Assembly: GCA_938007965.1 (NCBI GenBank)
Contig: CALLMH010000050.1
Coordinates: forward strand, 62,001-126,000
Source of the DNA: an uncultured Saprospiraceae bacterium
GTDB lineage: Bacteria > Bacteroidota > Bacteroidia > Chitinophagales > Saprospiraceae
Length of the DNA stretch: 64,000 nucleotides
Direction of reading: 5' to 3'
The notes beneath the pieces are model-generated. The model saw only the letters and a list, made by a program, of their open reading frames with translations. It ran no database searches and had not been told where the DNA came from. The first letter of the stretch is position 1, and each line of letters begins with the position of its first letter. Position numbers and translations under genes: made by a program. Shown piece by piece: positions 56,084 through 64,000 of this stretch.

Positions 56084-57142
56084 TTATATTTTTATAAATT
56101 TAGAAGTGGCTTTGATCAGTCCGCTATCGTCTTTGAGTTGGATGAGATAAAAACCTCGACTTAGCTGATTTATATTGATTGACACACCAGATTGGTCATC
56201 TGTCGTATATCCTTGTTCGACTATCTGCCCAGATGTATTCATAATACTGTATGTCATTAAAGTATGCTCTACATCGCTAAAGTATAATCGATCATATGCA
56301 GGATTCGGTATAGAGAGTAAAGATTCTATCACTATATCTTTAGCTTTCACTGATGTACAACCCTCTGATATCTCGCCACAATACAATCTTGCTAATCTAC
56401 AATCCAATATAAATGGATTCTTTTTACCGTCTTGGTATTGGGCTATTTTATTATTTCTATTCCACTCTTTTTCATCTACAGGATCCAAGAAGTGCCAGTT
56501 GCACATTTCCTCTCTTTGTAACTCAAAAAAATTAGGTGCCGCTACATCAGCCTGAGATTTATACATGGTGTAGAAGTAGAAATATGCTCTTGCGACATCA
56601 CCTTTATGCTGCTCTCTCGGTTCGAAACTATTGTTCGTTAGTAGCTCGCTGTACAGGTCTATATTCGAACTCGGTACGTTTGTGATAATATCATCGTCCA
56701 AATACCACTTGTCCGCTTGGTTATCAGGCACTTCAGCTAAGATAAGACTTCCTCTATCTGAGTTAGCTCTTTCTCTCGTAGGAAATAGATGATGCATATC
56801 ACTGTAAGCATTCGTATTTTCAAATGCGCCTTTAGATCTTGGATATGTATGTTCCGTATTGATTCCCTTGCTGAATGCATCTGTCGTAGGATCCAAACTA
56901 GGATCTAAAGTTATTTTGAAACCCGTATAGACACATTCTAGTACATTATCCACAGCATCTATATTCCTCATAAATGTATCCCTCGCCTCTCCATATGTCA
57001 ATACTGTAGACGTCTTGTAATTATCAACCAATGCATCACGTAGTGTATTCCCATTTATGTTAGGAAACACAGACTCATGTGCAAACTGCGCATTTACAAA
57101 TTGACAAACAAAACAAAGAATTATTATGAGTATTCTATTCAT
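56084..57142 (-). CDS. Secreted endonuclease I with type IX sorting domain
   Basis: A 352-residue secreted nuclease (signal RILIIILCFVCQFVNA). The Endonuclease_1 domain contains NTEHTYPRSKGAF, DMHHLFPTRERAN and HKGDVARAYFYFYTMYK, the motifs of EndA/Vvn-type periplasmic or extracellular nucleases. The last about 75 residues form a T9SS sorting domain (SIPNPAYDRLYF and SRGFYLIQLKD). The product is thus predicted to be exported through the outer membrane, perhaps for nucleic acid use. It lies 8 bp upstream of dinB. Confidence 0.9.
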   Translation of the reverse strand: MNRILIIILCFVCQFVNAQFAHESVFPNINGNTLRDALVDNYKTSTVLTYGEARDTFMRNIDAVDNVLECVYTGFKITLDPSLDPTTDAFSKGINTEHTYPRSKGAFENTNAYSDMHHLFPTRERANSDRGSLILAEVPDNQADKWYLDDDIITNVPSSNIDLYSELLTNNSFEPREQHKGDVARAYFYFYTMYKSQADVAAPNFFELQREEMCNWHFLDPVDEKEWNRNNKIAQYQDGKKNPFILDCRLARLYCGEISEGCTSVKAKDIVIESLLSIPNPAYDRLYFSDVEHTLMTYSIMNTSGQIVEQGYTTDDQSGVSININQLSRGFYLIQLKDDSGLIKATSKFIKI

Positions 57143-57295
57143 TTCTACACTTGGATTGTAAAAGGGATGTACGATATTGAAATGTAAATATACATTTGTA
57201 AACTTCTAGAAAAGGTCTTGAGAATTATATTATTAGAATATTAAACATAGATATGATTAACTCCAGCTCAAAAACGAATCATATCATCATGAAAA

Positions 57296-60200
57296 TCAAT
57301 TCATTAAGGTAACATCACCTACTTTATTGACCATCTCACCTTCTGTATCTAAATATTTGATAACATAGATATATACACCATTATTACAAGGTGATCCGTT
57401 AAATGTCCCATCCCACATAATTGTTTCCTCATTGGTGATAGCCCCTGAAGCTTCAAACATCACCTCTCCCCATCTATCGAATATGGTGACAGATTCTATC
57501 ATCAGGTTATCACTATTAGATTGAAACTTGAAGAAGTCATTCATACCATCACCATTGGGTGAGAATATGTTTGGTACATAAAGTTCTGTCTTGATAGCAA
57601 CTGTCAGATCAAGACATACTTCTTGGCTGCATCCATCTGCATAACTAGCCGTCATGCACAATTCTGAATCCACTTCAGGCATAATATCTATACTGAGACA
57701 ATCCATGCATACTACTTCTCCATCTATCGACCATACATAACTGATGCCAGGCAAATCACCAAGGCTATTGGTTTCGAAGCTTTCTTTATTCCCTTTCAAT
57801 ATTTCTGCATTTCCTATGATTATAGACTCGTCTATATCTAATCTTGAAACTTCAACGGTCTCTTCGGTTCGACATCCATCCTCATTTATCAATGTGACCA
57901 AGTAACTGCCCTCACTTGTAATTATATGAGTATCATTGTCATCAGTCTCTACACCATTTATCATCAATATGTGATCGTTTGGCTCTAGTGTGAGCTCTGC
58001 TATGACATCATCATCACAGTATATTCTTTCTATCTCCATATCCAATGATGGTGAAGAAAAGATATTAATCACGGTGTCTATACTATATGTACAATCCTCC
58101 ACTGTGTATTGATATACTATAGGAAAACTTCCTGATCCTGCACTATTGACATCAAATTGATCACCGTTGATTAAGAAAGGTGTCTGCCATGCTCCACTGC
58201 CAGTATCATCTCCTGATATCACTACATCAAGTTCGATATTATCATCGTTCTCATCTATGCATTGGTCTTGACTGCTCAATGCTATACTGAGCGCTACGGA
58301 TGGACATGGTAAGGAACTACAGCTACTAGTAGCAAGCTGACCCCCGCAAACAAAATCATCGTTGAACAAGATCTCTATCTCCACGAAATCTTCGGATCCT
58401 AATCCCGATACTATGATACTATCAGCACTCGCAATCTCAAAGCTCTGCCCAGTGAGTACACTTACTTCTATCCCGTCTATCATGCTATCGTCAAAACTAA
58501 AGGCGACCGCATTTGCAAAACTATGACAATCCACCTGCGGAATATCAAATGGCTCCACAACAGTAACCATCTGGGTATATATATCCGATTCACATCCGCC
58601 CTCTAGTAGATACATGGTGAGTACTTGTTCTCCGACAGTTGGGAATTGTAATTCGAAAGGCCCTGCACTGAGTACATTGGCAATGTTGACTATAACTCCG
58701 TCATCGAAACTCCAATAAAACTCTGTTCCTGACGTATTTCCATCGCCCCCTATGTATTCTACAGTGACCGTACTATCGATACAAACCTCAGGTGCGACTA
58801 TGAATTCTGAATTCGGTATTTCGGATACGATTACTACATCACAAAATTGATCACTTACTCCACATCCATTAGACGCAGTTACACAATATTCGAAGCTTTG
58901 ACCAGAAGATATAGAGACGAAAACAGTATCCGTATTATCACTTATTGTGAATGGAAGATCTGGCTGAATCGTCCATGTGTACTCCTCTCCTATTCCTTGA
59001 TTATTAATATAAATCTGAGATTCCGATTCATTGATACATATCTCATTTGGCGCAAATCCTATCATCGGCACAGCAGGTACGAGGCTACTGGCATCTACAT
59101 CATAAGATCCAAATAACTGCGGACAAGTGGTTTCTCCCTTATGCACAGACACCTCTACAGTGTATGACCCTGGTGTAGATACTACAAACTCATTATCGAC
59201 CCCGTCGGCATCAGTAATTATATTTCCCAACTCATCATACCATATATATGTGATACTGTCGTAATCTAGCGGTTCTACAGATATAAGATTGAATGCAATC
59301 GTAATAAGCCCGTCCGTACATGACCCAACTGATGCATTACCCACCAAATCAATTGCGTGAGCGGTAATCGATATCAGGCTATCGCATCCTGATACTGCAC
59401 CTTTTTCTATGATAATATTTTTCTGATCTCCAGGATTATTGAAAGTAACGCCGTCATAAGTCAACGGGAAATCATAAAAACAGAAGTATAAATCTATCTC
59501 CTCTCTAGGGGGACGAGGTATTTCGATAATATTGACGGTTTGGGTATATCCGCAACCTAACACGTTCTGCACCATATTCATCTGTAATCCAGAACTACTG
59601 ATCTCAGAAAGCCCCTGCCATCCTGGCACACCATCATCATTAGGATCCTCGGTGAGTATTATTGGTATACTTTCTCCGATGATACATCCTGCATCAGGAG
59701 ACACCAGAACTATCCCATCCTCTAGACACTCTTCACAAACAGATACATCGGAGAATATTTCATCTCCAAGTGGCGCCACTGTCACTTGAAAAGTATCTGG
59801 TTCGTTGGCATCACATTCATTGTATGCATATACGACAATATCAAATACCCCTTCATCAGAAAATACAAAGCTGACCGTATTCGTATCTGTTAGAGGATGT
59901 ACACCTGTAGGATAAGCTGAAGTTGATGGATAAATCGTCCAACTGTAATTAATATCAAGATCTAAATCATCTAATCTGAATGCAACTGTAGCACCTTGGC
60001 AGATTGTATCCTCAGCTAGATTGTAATTATACGTATTAGAAATCGTGGTGATTTCAGGCACTTCAAAAGGCTGCATAGCAGAATTTACTGTAACAGTGTA
60101 GTCACATACCGAACCTCCGCACCCATCTACAAAAAGATAGTAGATTTCTCCAGGTATAAATTCATCACTTGTGAGATTAACTGGAGCATCAGCATGATCT

Positions 60201-60709
60201 ATACAATCATGAAAACAAACAACTACATCTTCTGCTTCGAAACTGCACGAACTATAAATACCCGCTTGTATACCTAACAGATTATTATCCCCTTCAACAC
60301 AGTTAAATGGAGTAATCGTAAGATCAACTAATGTATCTCCAGCTATAAAAGCGAACCATGAGAGGTTGTTAGGTGTCCCGAGGAATCCACATAATGTTTC
60401 TGGCTGATCTGGTAATATCATATCTGGCATACTCCCTGTAAATCCATCTAAGCAATCCAAAGAACAGATAATTGGGGCGGGACTTTCTGGGTGATCAGTA
60501 TTACAATACAAGCCCGAGTCCAGCACAGGTTCAAGACACTGAGTATAGCCTATCCAAGGAACGAATCCCAGAAGGACTAACAGCACAGACCGCAATATGC
60601 CATTAGACACTTGAACACTTAGGTCTTCTAGTCTACTCGCACCTAGATTGTTTGATCTCAATCGTGCATAGATATTGATCTTTATGATTCTATCTAAAAG
60701 AGTATTCAA
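57296..60709 (-). CDS. Large secreted protein with gliding-motility-associated (type B) C-terminal domain
   Basis: A 1137-residue adhesin-like protein. A signal peptide-like segment lies near residues 38-57 (LRSVLLVLLGFVPWIGYTQ). The start is a non-ATG codon: TTG at 60709, or possibly another TTG directly before the signal segment. Multiple beta-sandwich, PKD-like modules follow (patterns such as SYVWSIDG and DPNDDGVPG). The last about 85 residues are a CHU_C type B T9SS domain: NIFSPNGDGMNDFFKF, IFDRWGEVMFEA, WDGTFNGSPCNNGVYIYVIKY. No enzymatic motif was seen. Confidence 0.87.
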   Translation of the reverse strand: MNTLLDRIIKINIYARLRSNNLGASRLEDLSVQVSNGILRSVLLVLLGFVPWIGYTQCLEPVLDSGLYCNTDHPESPAPIICSLDCLDGFTGSMPDMILPDQPETLCGFLGTPNNLSWFAFIAGDTLVDLTITPFNCVEGDNNLLGIQAGIYSSCSFEAEDVVVCFHDCIDHADAPVNLTSDEFIPGEIYYLFVDGCGGSVCDYTVTVNSAMQPFEVPEITTISNTYNYNLAEDTICQGATVAFRLDDLDLDINYSWTIYPSTSAYPTGVHPLTDTNTVSFVFSDEGVFDIVVYAYNECDANEPDTFQVTVAPLGDEIFSDVSVCEECLEDGIVLVSPDAGCIIGESIPIILTEDPNDDGVPGWQGLSEISSSGLQMNMVQNVLGCGYTQTVNIIEIPRPPREEIDLYFCFYDFPLTYDGVTFNNPGDQKNIIIEKGAVSGCDSLISITAHAIDLVGNASVGSCTDGLITIAFNLISVEPLDYDSITYIWYDELGNIITDADGVDNEFVVSTPGSYTVEVSVHKGETTCPQLFGSYDVDASSLVPAVPMIGFAPNEICINESESQIYINNQGIGEEYTWTIQPDLPFTISDNTDTVFVSISSGQSFEYCVTASNGCGVSDQFCDVVIVSEIPNSEFIVAPEVCIDSTVTVEYIGGDGNTSGTEFYWSFDDGVIVNIANVLSAGPFELQFPTVGEQVLTMYLLEGGCESDIYTQMVTVVEPFDIPQVDCHSFANAVAFSFDDSMIDGIEVSVLTGQSFEIASADSIIVSGLGSEDFVEIEILFNDDFVCGGQLATSSCSSLPCPSVALSIALSSQDQCIDENDDNIELDVVISGDDTGSGAWQTPFLINGDQFDVNSAGSGSFPIVYQYTVEDCTYSIDTVINIFSSPSLDMEIERIYCDDDVIAELTLEPNDHILMINGVETDDNDTHIITSEGSYLVTLINEDGCRTEETVEVSRLDIDESIIIGNAEILKGNKESFETNSLGDLPGISYVWSIDGEVVCMDCLSIDIMPEVDSELCMTASYADGCSQEVCLDLTVAIKTELYVPNIFSPNGDGMNDFFKFQSNSDNLMIESVTIFDRWGEVMFEASGAITNEETIMWDGTFNGSPCNNGVYIYVIKYLDTEGEMVNKVGDVTLMN

Positions 60710-60885
60710 ATGTTAATTTTTGAGTTCCAATAATTTACTTATATAATTCATTGATAAACAACAATTTATTTATAACGAAAAAATATAACGTGTAATATAG
60801 CACAAAGATATAAATCATCGGATAATTCCTAGGTCAAATTTAGATTTAATTGTGTAGTCGCCATTCCATTTCGGTGGGTTGAAAA

Positions 60886-60919
60886 CAAAAAGCCCTGCAT
60901 GCTTTGCGCTTGCAGGGCT
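60886..60919 (-). terminator. Terminator after the M36 metallopeptidase gene
   Basis: On the minus strand AGCCCTGCA and TGCAGGGCT (60911-60919, 60891-60899) pair around 11 bases and are followed by TTTTT. It lies 29 bp past the stop codon. Confidence 0.88.
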
Positions 60920-60947
60920 GTATTCTTAAATAAATCTGATGTTCTGA

Positions 60948-63900
60948 TTATTGAATAATCAATTTTTTGGTCGTTATACCTGTTTCAGATTTAATCTGTA
61001 TCAGATACATTCCAGCTTGAAGATTAGATGTATCGAATGTTCTTGCAATTGTTGAAGTTTTAGCAATTGCATTTTGTGCTTTTATCACTCTACCATCTAT
61101 ATTGGTCAGTAATATTTGTACTGGAGTAGCGTTCTCCGCTGTCAATCCTACAGTCACATATTCTGCAGCCGGATTAGGAGACACTGAGATATTGAATCCT
61201 TCTAGTTCATCATCATTTACTCCAACGATACCATCAGAATCTACAATAATCTGAACTGGCACGGCACACTGATCATCTGATGAATTACTTGATGATATAC
61301 ATGCTGAAGCTTCATAAGTTACTAGATCCATCATTTCGAAATCATCTAAGTACCATCCTCTTAACTCTGACTCAGGCCCTTCTGCAGCATTAGTACCAAA
61401 TCTAAATCTTACAATGATTTCTTGTCCTTTATAATCCGATAGATCAAGATAAGCATCAACAAACTGCTCGTTCGTACTTCCTGAGAATCCTTCTAATAAT
61501 GGAATTGCAAAAGTAGAGTAATCTACACTTGAGTTATATCCGTTTCTAATCCACTTATCTTTCACGTCTTGAAAAACAGTACCTCCATCCGTTGATATCT
61601 GCAAAAATCCAGCATCAAAAATAAACTCTGTTTCGTACCTGTGATAGAATCTAAGCGCAGGCTTGTCACCCACTACTTCCATCGCTGGAATATTCAACCA
61701 GTAATCAATCTCTTCTGTAACATCAGGCTGTGATGCCCACCATGATATCTCTCCAGAGTTCGCTATTGGGTACGCAAAATTCCAAACTGATCCTCCCTCA
61801 ATAACGTCAGTAATATAACCTTCATCATCTTCATCCTCTAAGTCATCAATAAATAGTGTCTCCGAGGCTACACCAGCATCTGCCGTAACATTGTACGTAA
61901 TAGAAATATTCTGATCGAACACCATATCACCTACAGAGATTGTCAATACACCATTCTCCATAGTGGCTGGCATACTAGCAGATCCATCTACATATGTAAG
62001 ACCTTCTGGAATCACACTCGTAATGACCACATCAGTCTGCGTCTCAGGAATATGATTTTGAGCTGTTAGTAATACTTCAATCTCATCACCTGGCTCTGCA
62101 CTATCAACATTTACTTGCTGAATTTTCATAGTTTGTATTGCTTGCGGATACGGATCGAAGTTCTCTGTTCCATCTGTATGATCGTCTGATCCAGTTCCTG
62201 CATCTGCAAGGTATCCTAATCCTCTCTTTGCAAAAGCCGTCCATATAATCTCTGCGTTCTCACCATTGTAGAATGTACTATCCGCTTGTAGGATTGCATC
62301 TCGAGAATCTATAAAACTAGGATTACAAGGTCCCATTTTCATACCCTCTATAGCTAATCTTACGGCTTTGTAATTTCCAGCATTTTCATCTTCCCAGCTC
62401 GTATCTAATCCATCTCTATCTACAAATCCCCAGTACATCTCCCATAGCATGGCAGTCCATACTTCACCTACAGTATATAAGGCTACGGATCCATCCGCAT
62501 TTGTTGCCCCTTTGATATCATCGAATGTTCTTGGATTGATATTCATATCTGTTGAATATGGGAAAATTCTAATACCTCCGCTATTTACATTCTGAGCATC
62601 TGCATAATTTCCGATTCCTCTTGAGTCTGTCCCTTGGTCTCCTTCTTCGACTGTAGTAACTAGAGAGAAGAAATCACTGATTCCTTCTCCAGCCTGTTCG
62701 GCTCTGGTCAGGCAACTCGCATTCCCAGGTCCACCGATCAATCTATTTGAGATACCATGTCCGTATTCGTGAGCAATAATTCCATTGTCTAATGATCCAT
62801 CTAGGTATGCTGGTCCAGCTGGAGGTCGTTGTTGGATTGTTATTTCTACATCGATATCAGATAATAATGATGCTTTGATTCTATCACAATCAGGCTTACC
62901 TAATGATAAAGGTACTATGGTCACATCATCTGCATTCTGGCCACCAGCCATACCAAAAGAACTACTTCCATCAGTACCACCTCCACCAACTACATTACAT
63001 ATGATAACGGCGATTGCGCCCGCTTCTTGAGCATTAAATGCTTTCAAACTAAAATCACAAAGTCCTCTGTCTATCATGGCTATATTGCCATTGACTTCAT
63101 CCGCATTAGCTACTTCTCCACAAGTCGTAGTACCTCCTGCAGGATTACCATCAGTGGCTAGTACTATTTTACCTGTTATAGGAGTATCTCCCTCTCCAGG
63201 AATAGCTCCTCCAAATCCAGTATCTCCAGAAGCATCACCTACGTCATTTACGAATCCAGCCAACTCAACTGGAGAATCGACAGATAATCTACCACTAGGA
63301 TTCGTCCATAAGAACATTCTCATTCTACCATTTGATCCATCTGGTGGTGTACCAAAATCTGCATTGTTCAATAATGGCGTAGCCGCTTCAAAACCTGCTG
63401 AAGCTTTCGCCAATACATAATCTCCACCGCTTCCTCCGACGCCGTTGTTATTTTGTTGGAAGTTACCCGCTTGCTCATCGAAGCCTAATCTCTTTGTAAT
63501 GTCATGCATCATGTTATTCATGTAGAATAGGTTCACAGTTGCAGCATCTTCATTTACATCAGCTTGCTCAGCCGGATCATGCACGAAACTCGTGAAATTA
63601 AGTTCCGTCCCACCATCGGGCTCGTCATTATCAGATACATTATTATCGTCCTTATCTAAAAATGCGTGTACGTTGTTTCCTCTAGTAGTCGTATATTCTG
63701 GTCCTTCCATGAAGTTTGTATCATGCCACCCAAATGGTGATGCATCCTCAAAGAAAGGTGCAGATATCGGAGCGGTAGCACCATGAAGCGGTGATTCTAT
63801 AGGCAATGCATATACATTATAAGACGATGGTGCAGATGCCAGTGAAGTATTCACCTCAGCTATAGTAGCATTCGCCTCTTTGTTATTATGTGCATGGTTA

Positions 63901-64000
63901 CATCCTTTATGCTTACTGTACTGATCTTTGTGGAAAGTACACGATTTGGTATAGTTGTACTTTGCTATTATCTGACCATTTGCAGCATCTACGAATGAAT
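60948..64000 (-). CDS. M36 (fungalysin-type) metallopeptidase with PA and T9SS domains, 5' end cut by window
   Basis: At least 1017 residues, open to the right edge; the frame continues upstream of the first GTG at 63854 through FVDAANGQIIAKYNY, a typical M36 propeptide end. The zinc motif HEYGH lies in IIAHEYGHGISNRL with the following glutamate in GEGISDFFS. A protease-associated (PA) domain is inserted around GKIVLATDGNPAGG to AVIICNVVGGGG. Later parts include a DUF11-like domain and a lectin/sandwich domain. The end is a T9SS sorting domain (ISVSPNPAAEYVTVGL, LQAGMYLIQIK). It is likely an extracellular protease. Confidence 0.93.
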   Translation of the reverse strand, partial: SFVDAANGQIIAKYNYTKSCTFHKDQYSKHKGCNHAHNNKEANATIAEVNTSLASAPSSYNVYALPIESPLHGATAPISAPFFEDASPFGWHDTNFMEGPEYTTTRGNNVHAFLDKDDNNVSDNDEPDGGTELNFTSFVHDPAEQADVNEDAATVNLFYMNNMMHDITKRLGFDEQAGNFQQNNNGVGGSGGDYVLAKASAGFEAATPLLNNADFGTPPDGSNGRMRMFLWTNPSGRLSVDSPVELAGFVNDVGDASGDTGFGGAIPGEGDTPITGKIVLATDGNPAGGTTTCGEVANADEVNGNIAMIDRGLCDFSLKAFNAQEAGAIAVIICNVVGGGGTDGSSSFGMAGGQNADDVTIVPLSLGKPDCDRIKASLLSDIDVEITIQQRPPAGPAYLDGSLDNGIIAHEYGHGISNRLIGGPGNASCLTRAEQAGEGISDFFSLVTTVEEGDQGTDSRGIGNYADAQNVNSGGIRIFPYSTDMNINPRTFDDIKGATNADGSVALYTVGEVWTAMLWEMYWGFVDRDGLDTSWEDENAGNYKAVRLAIEGMKMGPCNPSFIDSRDAILQADSTFYNGENAEIIWTAFAKRGLGYLADAGTGSDDHTDGTENFDPYPQAIQTMKIQQVNVDSAEPGDEIEVLLTAQNHIPETQTDVVITSVIPEGLTYVDGSASMPATMENGVLTISVGDMVFDQNISITYNVTADAGVASETLFIDDLEDEDDEGYITDVIEGGSVWNFAYPIANSGEISWWASQPDVTEEIDYWLNIPAMEVVGDKPALRFYHRYETEFIFDAGFLQISTDGGTVFQDVKDKWIRNGYNSSVDYSTFAIPLLEGFSGSTNEQFVDAYLDLSDYKGQEIIVRFRFGTNAAEGPESELRGWYLDDFEMMDLVTYEASACISSSNSSDDQCAVPVQIIVDSDGIVGVNDDELEGFNISVSPNPAAEYVTVGLTAENATPVQILLTNIDGRVIKAQNAIAKTSTIARTFDTSNLQAGMYLIQIKSETGITTKKLIIQ

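Noticed and set aside
63592-63786. Plus-strand frames inside the M36 gene and many similar frames elsewhere
   Set aside because: They are out-of-frame shadows of strong coding genes on the other strand.

Overview
The window comes from a member of the Bacteroidota, most like the Saprospiria/Saprospiraceae group; no genus can be named from the sequence. The signs are low GC, TAnnTTTG-type promoter elements close to start codons, several secreted proteins with type IX secretion C-terminal domains of both the ordinary and the gliding-motility (type B) form, a type B L31, a Bacteroidota-style GlmU-family protein and many outer-membrane barrels and lipoproteins. No rRNA, phage, plasmid or classical CRISPR is present.

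Layout. 1-4301: end of a surface protein, a methyltransferase, small membrane proteins, a PAP2 phosphatase and RidA. 4580-6051: a solitary AAA ATPase (AAA_14/DUF4143 type) framed by two arrays of six direct repeats each, in strict 23-bp register. 6097-21861: branched-chain amino acid genes on the minus strand, leuA-leuC-leuD, then an oppositely oriented secreted-protein gene, then leuB-ilvD-ilvB-ilvN-ilvC-ilvA. A Val/Ile-rich leader peptide with a terminator and a competing antiterminator lies between leuB and ilvD, so the ilv genes look controlled by transcription attenuation. 22258-24465: a helical-repeat protein and a CAP-domain lipoprotein.

24665-25497 is an RNA island on the minus strand: tRNA-Gly, tRNA-Leu, a candidate structured RNA and a short candidate sRNA behind a sigma-54-type promoter, with four terminators in series. 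25735-33551: envelope proteins, including a run of CsgG-like secreted proteins that share a C-terminal module. 33688-41579: a metal ABC permease fused to a DtxR-type repressor (two palindromes upstream), rbfA, a methyltransferase, a GlmU-family protein, L31, RNase P RNA, a DTW protein, nadD and dnaN.

41860-46389: three secreted amidohydrolase-fold proteins, of which only the middle one keeps the metal ligands. 46581-51276: a lipoprotein, an ECF sigma factor and a protein that looks like an anti-sigma factor joined to an outer-membrane barrel. 51770-64000: a membrane protein, a lipoprotein with a polyprenyl glycosylphosphotransferase, DNA polymerase IV, and three secreted proteins (endonuclease I, a large adhesin-like type B cargo, and an M36 metallopeptidase cut by the window edge).

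The most unusual items are the repeat-framed ATPase (4580-6051), the ilv attenuator (14013-14167), the sigma-54 sRNA (24665-24753), the permease-repressor fusion with its palindromes, and the amidohydrolase trio with two metal-less paralogs.
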